From contig JAURZK010000128.1 of assembly GCA_030653505.1 (NCBI GenBank), forward strand, positions 1 through 46,570: DNA of 46,570 nucleotides. The letters are read 5' to 3'. This stretch comes from Rubrivivax sp. Its GTDB lineage: Bacteria; Pseudomonadota; Gammaproteobacteria; Burkholderiales; Burkholderiaceae_C. This document shows positions 40,896-46,570 of this stretch, in pieces (positions within the stretch are counted from its first letter, which is position 1; each line of letters starts with the position of its first letter). Made by a program: the position numbers and the translations under genes. The notes under the pieces are model-generated. The model was not told the origin of the DNA, did not search any database, and saw only the letters and a program-made list of their open reading frames with translations.

Positions 40896-42143
40896 TCAAA
40901 GGCCTGCGGGCCGCTTCATCTGGCACGAGGTGGGCGTGCTGGCGACATAGGGCTCGAAGGTCTTCACCGTGCGGAAGTTGTAGCCCGTGTTCTCGACGCT
41001 GTAGTCGTAGGGCTTGGCGCCGGCCTTCTGCCACTGCGAGATGTAGACCGTCTGCTGCAGTTGGTGGTCGGACTTGCGCATCGTCACCGCGCCGCTCAGG
41101 CTGTTGACTTCCAGGCCTTCGAGCGCGGCGGCCACCTTGACCGGTTCCGTGCTCTTGGCCTTGGTCATCGCCGCCGAGAGCAGCGTGTAGGCGTTGTAGA
41201 TCTGCGCCGTGTAGAAGTCGTCCTTGAACTTGGCCTTGTACTCGTCCATCAGCTTGCGGCCGGCGGGCGCCTCGTAGGGCATCACGCCCACCGCATAGAC
41301 ACGGCCGGCGGCATTGGCACCCATCGCCGTGGGCGTGCCGCTGACCGGCGCGTAGTAGGTATAGAACTTGGCGTTGAGTCCGCCGTCGTTGGCCGCCTTG
41401 ACGAGCAGGGTCAGGTCAGACGACCAGTTGCCGGTGATCACGGTGTCGGCACCGCTGGCCTTGATCTTGGCGATGTAGGGCGCGAAGTCGCGCGTCTGCG
41501 CCAGCGGCGTGAGGTCTTCGCCGACGATCTGCACGTCGGGCCGCTTGCGCGCCAGGTTCTCCTTCGCGTACTTCGCCACCTGGTGGCCGTGGGCGTAGTT
41601 CTGGTTGATCAGGTAGACCTTCTTGACGTCGGCCTGGTCCTTCATGAAGGTCGTCAGCGCCTCCATCTTCATCGAGGTGTCGGCGTCGAGGCGGAAGTGC
41701 CAGAAGCTGCACTTCTCGTTGGTCAGCGCGGGGTCGACGGCGGCGTAGTTCAGGAACAGCACCTCCTTGCCCGGGTTGCGCTCGTTGTACTTGTTCAGGA
41801 AGTCGATGATGGCCGTGGCCGGCCCGGTGCCCGTGCCCTGGGCGACGTAGCGTATGCCCTGGTCGATGGCGGCCTGCAGCGCGTTCACCGTCTCCTGCGG
41901 GCTGAGCTTGTTGTCGAAGGACACGATCTGGAACTTCACGCCCGCCGAGTTGGCCTGGCTGAAACGTTCGGCCAGGAACTGGAAGCCCTTGAGCTGGTTC
42001 TGGCCGGTGGCTGCGGTCAGACCGGTGAGTGCGTCGATCCACGCGATCTTCACGGTCTCGCCCTTCTGGGCCAGCGCGGCGCCCCCCGTCAGCGCCACTG
42101 CGCCGCCGATCAGCAGGGCCAAGGTCGTCTTGCGGTGCATCAT
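40896..42143 (-). CDS. LIV-type ABC transporter substrate-binding protein
   Basis: A 415-residue periplasmic-binding protein of the Leu/Ile/Val-binding (amide/urea/aromatic acid) class. The signal peptide is [25 protein letters not shown]. The mature part starts [29 protein letters not shown]. Further family blocks are [39 protein letters not shown] and [28 protein letters not shown]. Two Cys occur in the mature chain (NEKCSFWHF and near the C-terminus TSCQMK). AGGAGA lies six bases before the ATG at 42143. The position beside beta-oxidation genes suggests a fatty or aromatic acid ligand, as in some Burkholderiales, rather than leucine. Confidence 0.92.
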   Translation of the reverse strand: MMHRKTTLALLIGGAVALTGGAALAQKGETVKIAWIDALTGLTAATGQNQLKGFQFLAERFSQANSAGVKFQIVSFDNKLSPQETVNALQAAIDQGIRYVAQGTGTGPATAIIDFLNKYNERNPGKEVLFLNYAAVDPALTNEKCSFWHFRLDADTSMKMEALTTFMKDQADVKKVYLINQNYAHGHQVAKYAKENLARKRPDVQIVGEDLTPLAQTRDFAPYIAKIKASGADTVITGNWSSDLTLLVKAANDGGLNAKFYTYYAPVSGTPTAMGANAAGRVYAVGVMPYEAPAGRKLMDEYKAKFKDDFYTAQIYNAYTLLSAAMTKAKSTEPVKVAAALEGLEVNSLSGAVTMRKSDHQLQQTVYISQWQKAGAKPYDYSVENTGYNFRTVKTFEPYVASTPTSCQMKRPAGL

Positions 42144-42188
42144 TTGTCGTCTCCTGGAATGGTTTTGTCGAACCCGGCGAAGTGTGCC

Positions 42189-42198
42189 CAAGCGCTTG
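42189..42198. promoter_or_regulatory. Candidate operator palindrome upstream of the LIV operon
   Basis: A perfect 10-bp palindrome CAAGCGCTTG in the 158-base gap between the binding-protein gene and msrB, 46 bases upstream of the binding-protein ATG. Its central CG and flanking AAG/CTT resemble LacI-family operators. Confidence 0.35.
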
Positions 42199-42301
42199 CC
42201 CCCTCGCGCACAGGGACTACCCCGAAGCCGCTGTCGCCCGCGCGACAGGGGCAAGACCCCGGCGCCGGGTCGCCGGCCCGGCGGCAGCGGACAATCGGGC
42301 G

Positions 42302-42736
42302 ATGAGAGACGCCGAACCCCACCCCCACGACGACGCCCGCTACCCGGTGCGCAAGAGCGACGCCGAATGGCGCGCCGAGCTCGACCCCGTGCAGTACCGC
42401 GTGGCGCGCCAAGCCGACACCGAACGCGCCTTCACCGGCAAGTACTGGGACCACTTCCACGCCGGCCACTACCACTGCGTGGGCTGCGGCACGCTGCTGT
42501 TCGAGAGCGCGACCAAGTTCGACGCCGGCTGCGGCTGGCCGAGCTACTGGCAGCCGGTGAACAGCGAGGTGGTGGAGCGTGTCGTCGACGCCAGCCACGG
42601 CATGGTGCGCGTCGAGGTGCGCTGCAACAAGTGCGGCAGCCACCTCGGCCATGTCTTCGAGGATGGTCCCGAGCCCACCGGAGAGCGTTTCTGCATCAAC
42701 TCGGCCGCCATCGACTTCAAGGCTGACCCGGCATGA
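42302..42736 (+). CDS. msrB: Peptide-methionine (R)-S-oxide reductase
   Basis: A 144-residue MsrB that repairs methionine-R-sulfoxide in proteins. Zinc-binding cysteines are in HCVGCG (Cys59, Cys62) and [16 protein letters not shown] (Cys108, Cys111). The catalytic Cys131 is in [13 protein letters not shown], and Cys77 in [10 protein letters not shown] is a possible resolving residue. The start [16 protein letters not shown] precedes the conserved [12 protein letters not shown]. The stop overlaps the bolA start (ATGA). It is divergent from the LIV-type operon. Confidence 0.97.
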   Translation: MRDAEPHPHDDARYPVRKSDAEWRAELDPVQYRVARQADTERAFTGKYWDHFHAGHYHCVGCGTLLFESATKFDAGCGWPSYWQPVNSEVVERVVDASHGMVRVEVRCNKCGSHLGHVFEDGPEPTGERFCINSAAIDFKADPA

Positions 42737-42993
42737 ACACCGAAAAGATCGAAACCCTGTTGCGCGCCGCGCTGGCACCGCTGGCCATACAGGTCAACGA
42801 CGACAGTCACCAACATGCCGGCCACGCCGGGGCACGCGAGGGCCGGCACTTCAGCGTGGCGCTGACCAGCGCGCGCTTCACCGGCCTGAACCGGGTGGCG
42901 CGGCACCGCCTTGTGTATGATTCTTTGGGTCCGTTGGCCGAGCAGGGTGTGCACGCGCTGGCCATCGTGGCCAAGGCGCCGGGCGAGGACTGA
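42733..42993 (+). CDS. BolA family protein
   Basis: An 86-residue BolA-fold protein. Family features: [28 protein letters not shown], then [32 protein letters not shown] and the C-terminal [11 protein letters not shown]. The His in [11 protein letters not shown] and the His-rich loop are the positions that bind Fe-S glutaredoxins in the family. It may act as BolA or as the acidic IbaG type, so no symbol is given. It is translationally coupled to msrB (ATGA overlap) and precedes ppiC by 107 bases, a frequent order in betaproteobacteria. Confidence 0.93.
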   Translation: MNTEKIETLLRAALAPLAIQVNDDSHQHAGHAGAREGRHFSVALTSARFTGLNRVARHRLVYDSLGPLAEQGVHALAIVAKAPGED

Positions 42994-43100
42994 ACCCCGA
43001 ATGAACCATTTTCACGCGCCGACGCTCCTACACGGCGCCTCACGAGCCCACCGTCGCCCCTGCGGGCGCCACCCCCTTCCCCCCGAAAGCCCTCCTGCCC

Positions 43101-43925
43101 ATGAAGCTGAAGACTCCTGCCGCGCGCGCGGCCTTCGTCCTGGCCGCTGCCGCCCTGGTCGCTGCCACGACCACGCCGCTGGCCGCCATGGCCCAGAACC
43201 TGACCACCGTCAACGGCAAGGCCGTGCCCAAGGCGCGTGTCGACACGCTGGTGCAGCAGGCCACTCGCGCCGGGCAGCCCGTCACGCCTGAACTGGAGAC
43301 GCAGGCCCGCGACCAGGTCGTGCTGCGCGAGATCTTCGTCCAGGAAGCCACGCGCAAGGGCATCGGTGCCAGCAAGGACGTGGCCGCGCAGATGGCGCTG
43401 GCCCGCGAGAGCATCCTGATCCGCGAACTGTTCGACGACTACCGCAAGAAGAACCCCGTCACCGACGAGGCCGCCAAGGTCGAGTACGACAAGTTCAAGG
43501 CCCAGGCCACGGGCACCGAATACCGCGCGCGCCACATCCTGGTCGACAAGGAAGACGACGCCAAGGCCCTCATCGTCCAGATCAAGGGCGGCGCGAAGTT
43601 CGAGGACCTGGCCAAGAAGAGCAGCAAGGACACCGGCTCGGCCGAAAACGGCGGTGACCTCGACTTTGCCAAGCCCGAGAGCTACGTGCCCGAGTTCAGC
43701 AGCGCGCTGCAGAAGCTGAAGAAGGGCGAGCTGACCGAGGCGCCAGTGAAGAGCCAGTTCGGCTACCACGTCATCCGCCTGGAAGACACGCGTGAAGCCA
43801 CCTTCCCTGGCTTCGACGACGTCAAGGCGCAGATCAAGCAGCGTCTGGAGCAGGCCCGCCTGCAGGCCTACCAGGAAGAGCTGCGCAGCAAGGCCAAGAC
43901 CGACTACCAGTTCAGCGCGCGCTGA
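43101..43925 (+). CDS. Periplasmic peptidyl-prolyl cis-trans isomerase (parvulin type)
   Basis: A 274-residue secreted foldase. The signal peptide is residues 1-31 (ARAAFVLAAAALVAATTTPLAAMA). The N-terminal SurA-N-like helical chaperone part runs about 33-135. A single parvulin domain follows (YRARHILVDKEDDAKALIVQIKGGAKFEDLAKKSSKD; NGGDLDFAKPESYVPEFSSAL; KSQFGYHVIRLEDTR). The C-terminal helix is LEQARLQAYQEELRSKA. It helps outer-membrane proteins fold. The 107 bases before it contain no other gene. A terminator follows directly. Confidence 0.95.
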   Translation: MKLKTPAARAAFVLAAAALVAATTTPLAAMAQNLTTVNGKAVPKARVDTLVQQATRAGQPVTPELETQARDQVVLREIFVQEATRKGIGASKDVAAQMALARESILIRELFDDYRKKNPVTDEAAKVEYDKFKAQATGTEYRARHILVDKEDDAKALIVQIKGGAKFEDLAKKSSKDTGSAENGGDLDFAKPESYVPEFSSALQKLKKGELTEAPVKSQFGYHVIRLEDTREATFPGFDDVKAQIKQRLEQARLQAYQEELRSKAKTDYQFSAR

Positions 43926-43958
43926 GCGTGCGGCGCGCACAGCGCCGCCGCACGACAG

Positions 43959-43990
43959 AACGCCGCGACCGAAGCGGCGTTTCTGTTTTT
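43959..43990 (+). terminator. Intrinsic terminator after ppiC
   Basis: An 8-bp stem AACGCCGC (43959-43966) / GCGGCGTT (43974-43981), then TCTGTTTTT. The T-run touches the stop codon of the convergent qor gene (43990), so it ends the msrB-bolA-ppiC transcript just at the border. Confidence 0.82.
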
Positions 43991-44973
43991 CAAGGCAGGA
44001 GGATGGTGGACCCCGTCGTCTTGCGTGCTTCCAGCGCCCGGTGCGCCTCGGCCGCCTGCGCCAGCGGGAAACGCTGGTCGATGCGGATCTTCACCGCACC
44101 GCTGCCCACCACGTCGAACAGGTCGTCGGCCATGGCCTGCGTCGACTCGCGCGTGGCGATGTGGCTGAACAGCGTCTGCCGCGTCAGGTAGAGGCTGCCC
44201 TTGGGGCCCAGGGCACCGGGGGCAAAGGGCGGCACCGGGCCGCTGGCGTTGCCGAAGGCGGCCATCAGGCCGAAGGGGCGCAGGCAGTCCAGGCTCTTGT
44301 CGAAGGTGTCTTTGCCCACCGAGTCGTAGACCACCTTGACACCCTTGCCGCCGGTGATGTCCTTGAACCGCGCGACGAAGTCTTCGCGGCTGTAGTCGAT
44401 GGCAAACGCCGCGCCGTGCTCCAGCGCCAGCGCGCACTTGGCAGCACTGCCGGCGGTGCCGATGAGCTGCAGGCCCAGCGCCTTGGCCCACTGGCAGGCA
44501 ATCAGCCCCACACCGCCGGCCGCGGCGTGGAAGAGCACGAAGTCACCCGGCTCCAGGCCTTCCACCGGGCGTGTTTTCTTCAGCAGGTATTGCGCCGTCA
44601 GGCCCTTGAGCATCATGCCGGCGGCAGTGTCGAAATCGATCGCGTCGGGCAGGCGCACCACGCACTTGGCCGGCATCACGCGAACTTCGCAATAGGCGCC
44701 CGGCGGCTGGCTGGCGTAGGCGGCGCGGTCACCCGCGGCGAGGTGGGTGACGCCCGTGCCCACCGCCTCGACGATGCCGGCGCCTTCCATGCCCAGCGTC
44801 AGCGGCAGCGGGTTGGCGTAGAGCCCGGTGCGCTGGTAGACGTCGATGAAGTTCAGGCCGCAGGCCTGGTGGCGGATGCGGATCTCGCCGGGGCCGGGCT
44901 CGCCCACCGCGACGTCGACGAGTTGCAGCTGTTCGGGGCCGCCGAAGGCGGCGATCTGGATGGCACGGGGCAC
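43990..44973 (-). CDS. qor: Quinone oxidoreductase (NADPH:quinone reductase, zeta-crystallin type)
   Basis: A 327-residue medium-chain dehydrogenase without structural zinc, the same length as E. coli Qor. Motifs: RAIQIAAFGGPEQLQLVD at the start, HQACGLNFIDVYQRTGLY, LGMEGAGIVEAVG, GLTAQYLLKKT, the Rossmann motif FHAAAGGVGLIACQWAKALG, GTAGSAAKCALALEHGA and YDSVGKDTFDKSLDCL. It is expected to reduce small quinones with NADPH in the cytoplasm. The GTG at 44973 has GAGGAG just upstream; the very long open frame beyond it is an antisense artefact over the next plus-strand genes. Confidence 0.95.
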   Translation of the reverse strand: MPRAIQIAAFGGPEQLQLVDVAVGEPGPGEIRIRHQACGLNFIDVYQRTGLYANPLPLTLGMEGAGIVEAVGTGVTHLAAGDRAAYASQPPGAYCEVRVMPAKCVVRLPDAIDFDTAAGMMLKGLTAQYLLKKTRPVEGLEPGDFVLFHAAAGGVGLIACQWAKALGLQLIGTAGSAAKCALALEHGAAFAIDYSREDFVARFKDITGGKGVKVVYDSVGKDTFDKSLDCLRPFGLMAAFGNASGPVPPFAPGALGPKGSLYLTRQTLFSHIATRESTQAMADDLFDVVGSGAVKIRIDQRFPLAQAAEAHRALEARKTTGSTILLP

Positions 44974-45093
44974 GGGTACTCCTCGGGTCGGGTTGGCGGA
45001 CGGGGCCACGAGCGTAAGGCAAAGGCCGCGGTGCCGCAGCGTGCAGGGCGCTGCGGGCGTTGGCGGCGCCGGCGTGGCAACATCGCGCGCCCC

Positions 45094-45405
45094 ATGAGAC
45101 GCCTGCTGCAAGCCCCCAACCTCGTACTGGCCACGCTGTGGGCCGACCAGCTCAGCGGCGCCGGCATGCCGGCGCGGGTGCAGCGCGCCTACACCAGCAG
45201 CATCGCCGGCGAGCTGCCGCCCGACCAGTGCCTGCCCGAGGTCTGGGTCGACGACGACGCCGACCATGCCGGCGCGCTGGCGCTGCTGGCCGAGTGGCAG
45301 GCGGCGCCCGAGCAGCGCTGGCACTGCACGGGATGCGGGGAGATCGTCGAGGGCCCCTTCGAGCAATGCTGGAACTGCGGTGCCTGGCGCCCGGCCACCG
45401 CATGA
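45094..45405 (+). CDS. DUF2007/zinc-ribbon small protein
   Basis: A 103-residue protein. The N-terminal half (LLQAPNLVLATLWADQLSGAGMPARVQRAYTSSIAGELP, then PEVWVDDDADHAGALALLAEW) matches the DUF2007 'putative signal transducing protein' pattern, an alpha/beta fold. The C-terminus has a zinc ribbon, HCTGCGEIVEGPFEQCWNCGAW, with four cysteines in two CxxC knuckles. The function is unknown. The stop overlaps the EamA transporter start (ATGA), so the two are coupled. Confidence 0.87.
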   Translation: MRRLLQAPNLVLATLWADQLSGAGMPARVQRAYTSSIAGELPPDQCLPEVWVDDDADHAGALALLAEWQAAPEQRWHCTGCGEIVEGPFEQCWNCGAWRPATA

Positions 45406-46334
45406 CGCTGACGCCGCGCCTGGCCCTGCTGATGACGCTGCCGCCGCTGATGTGGGCCGGCAACGCCATCGTCGGCCGCCTGATGGCCGGCCAGGTGCCG
45501 CCACTGACGCTGAACTTCCTGCGCTGGGTGCTGGTGCTGCTGATCCTGCTGCCGCTGGCCTGGCGCGTGCTGGTGCCCTGGCAGCGTGTGGCGGCGCGCT
45601 GGCGCTACCTGCTCGTCATCGGGCTGCTCAGCGTGGGCCTGTACAACGCGCTGCAGTACGCCGCGCTGGTGAGCTCGACGCCGATGAACGTGACGCTGGT
45701 GGCTTCGAGCACGCCGGTGTGGATGTTGGTCATCGGGGCGCTCTTTTTCGGGGAGCACCCACGGCCGCGCCAGCTGCTGGGCGCCGCACTCAGCCTGGCC
45801 GGCGTGGCCGTCGTGCTCGGCCGTGGCTCGCTGCAGACGCTGCTGCAGGTGCAGTTCGTGATCGGCGACCTGCTGGTGTTGGCCGCGGCCATCGGCTGGG
45901 CCGTGTACAGCTGGCTGCTCGTGCGACCGCCGGCGCACATGGCCGGCGACGCCCGCCCGCGCGCCGACGAAGGCTGGGACTGGGCAGGTTTGCTGCTCTT
46001 GCAGGTGATCTTCGGGCTGGTGCCGGCCGGCCTCTTCGCCGCCGGCGAGCAGGTGGCGGGCGCCGCACCTGTCTCATGGAGTTGGGCGGTGGTGGGCGCA
46101 CTGCTCTATGTCTCGGTCGGTGCGTCCATCGTCGCCTACCGTGCCTGGGGCCTGGCCGTCGCGCAGGGCGGGCCGGCGTTGGCCGCCTTCTTCGCCAACC
46201 TCACGCCGCTGTTCGCGGCGGTGCTGTCGGCGCTGGTGCTGGGCGAGGCACCACGGCCCTACCACGCACTGGCGTTTGCGCTCATCGTCGCGGGGATCGC
46301 AGCGTCAGCGCAGCGGGCCCGAATCGGCGCATGA
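45402..46334 (+). CDS. EamA/DMT superfamily transporter
   Basis: A 310-residue inner-membrane protein with ten predicted helices in two EamA repeats. The first repeat has LPPLMWAGNAIVGRLMAGQVPPLTLNFLRW, then AALVSSTPMNVTLVASSTPVWMLVIGALFFGEHP. The second has IGWAVYSWLLVRPP and AFFANLTPLFAAVLSALVLGEAPRPYHALAFALIVAGIAAS. DMT proteins of this type export amino acids or other metabolites; the substrate is not visible. ATG at 45402 overlaps the DUF2007 stop. No gene follows in the last 236 bases. Confidence 0.94.
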   Translation: MTLTPRLALLMTLPPLMWAGNAIVGRLMAGQVPPLTLNFLRWVLVLLILLPLAWRVLVPWQRVAARWRYLLVIGLLSVGLYNALQYAALVSSTPMNVTLVASSTPVWMLVIGALFFGEHPRPRQLLGAALSLAGVAVVLGRGSLQTLLQVQFVIGDLLVLAAAIGWAVYSWLLVRPPAHMAGDARPRADEGWDWAGLLLLQVIFGLVPAGLFAAGEQVAGAAPVSWSWAVVGALLYVSVGASIVAYRAWGLAVAQGGPALAAFFANLTPLFAAVLSALVLGEAPRPYHALAFALIVAGIAASAQRARIGA

Positions 46335-46501
46335 TCCGCGGTCGCCATCGACTGCCTTCGGCCCGTTGCTGTCGTTCGCGTGCGTCTGCTTCGCGCGTTC
46401 GAGGATGTGCGCGGGCTGCGGCAGGCGGCACCCGGCGGCGTCGCCGACTGTGGCGGCCTTCGCTTCGCTCAGGCTGCCCTGCGCTGCTCGCCTCGAGGGC
46501 G

Positions 46502-46556
46502 TGCCGCATAACTCGCTTCGTTCGCTGCGCTCACTGCGCTCAAACAGGATGCGGCA
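46502..46556. repeat. REP-like palindromic element in the terminal intergenic region
   Basis: Outer arms TGCCGCAT (46502-46509) and ATGCGGCA (46549-46556) enclose a run of short related units (CGCTTCG, TTCGCTG, CGCTCACTGCGCTC). The rest of 46335-46570 holds only similar short CGCTTCGCTC-type motifs and no open gene that I can support. Confidence 0.6.
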
Positions 46557-46570
46557 AGTCAGTTCACGAA

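Noticed and set aside
43990..45504. 504-codon version of qor
   Set aside because: The extra 177 codons are antisense to the DUF2007 and EamA genes; the GTG at 44973 with GAGGAG gives the standard 327 residues.

Overview
The window is ordinary chromosomal DNA of a high-GC (visibly well above 60%) betaproteobacterium. It is most likely a member of the Burkholderiales near the Rubrivivax/Leptothrix/Ideonella/Comamonadaceae branch. The inference rests on the alaA-hom-thrC order, a Bug-type (TctC) receptor with a tripartite tricarboxylate transporter, a LIV-type ABC operon beside beta-oxidation genes, an msrB-bolA-ppiC run, strong GC3 bias that opens very long antisense frames, and frequent GTG/TTG starts. 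No rRNA, tRNA, CRISPR, prophage or insertion sequence was seen. Coding density is very high and no gap between genes exceeds about 300 bases.

Layout: (1) 1-3129, minus strand: amino-acid operon alaA -> hom -> thrC (thrC runs off the left edge). (2) 3183-6469, plus: Mth938-domain protein, a BCP-type peroxiredoxin, a PIN-PhoH ATPase and a lipoprotein. (3) 6498-10560, minus: a secreted ATP-dependent DNA ligase, then acuI -> prpE (acrylyl-CoA reductase and propionyl-CoA synthetase). (4) 10650-18537, plus: an NlpC/P60 hydrolase, moaA, an AAE3/oxalyl-CoA-synthetase-like ligase, the transporter genes tctC-tctB-tctA, and a ketopantoate-reductase-like dehydrogenase. (5) 18640-23020, minus: RND efflux pump (adaptor -> pump). 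(6) 23126-26811: rnhA and a YafS-like methyltransferase (minus), divergent from gloB-mltD (plus), a neighbourhood also known from enterobacteria. (7) 26822-30395: a DUF1993 protein (minus), then a tightly overlapped plus-strand set of 2-hydroxyacid dehydrogenase, split chromate transporter and alpha/beta hydrolase. (8) 30541-42143, all minus: in transcription order a LIV-type ABC transporter (binding protein, H, M, G, F), a bifunctional enoyl-CoA hydratase/3-hydroxyacyl-CoA dehydrogenase, thiolase, PaaI-type thioesterase, a small membrane protein, an orphan nitrile-hydratase-accessory-like protein, rlmB and upp. (9) 42302-46334: msrB-bolA-ppiC (plus), qor (minus), a zinc-ribbon DUF2007 protein and an EamA transporter (plus), followed by a REP-like palindrome at the right edge.

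Functionally the window is rich in acyl-CoA and organic-acid metabolism: uptake (Bug/TTT and LIV-type transporters), activation (PrpE and the AAE3-like ligase), reduction (AcuI) and beta-oxidation. The most unusual items are an arginine in place of the Walker A lysine in the LivF ATPase (position 42), a nearly exact 67-bp tandem duplication of the upp terminator whose proximal copy forms a long inverted repeat through the upp stop codon, a palindromic repeat that appears to hide the livF ribosome-binding site, a candidate leaderless promoter for the NlpC/P60 gene, divergent gloB/methyltransferase start codons interlocked in one CATG, and an orphan nitrile-hydratase-type accessory protein coupled to a two-helix membrane protein. 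I did not find convincing evidence of a wholly new defence or mobile system here.
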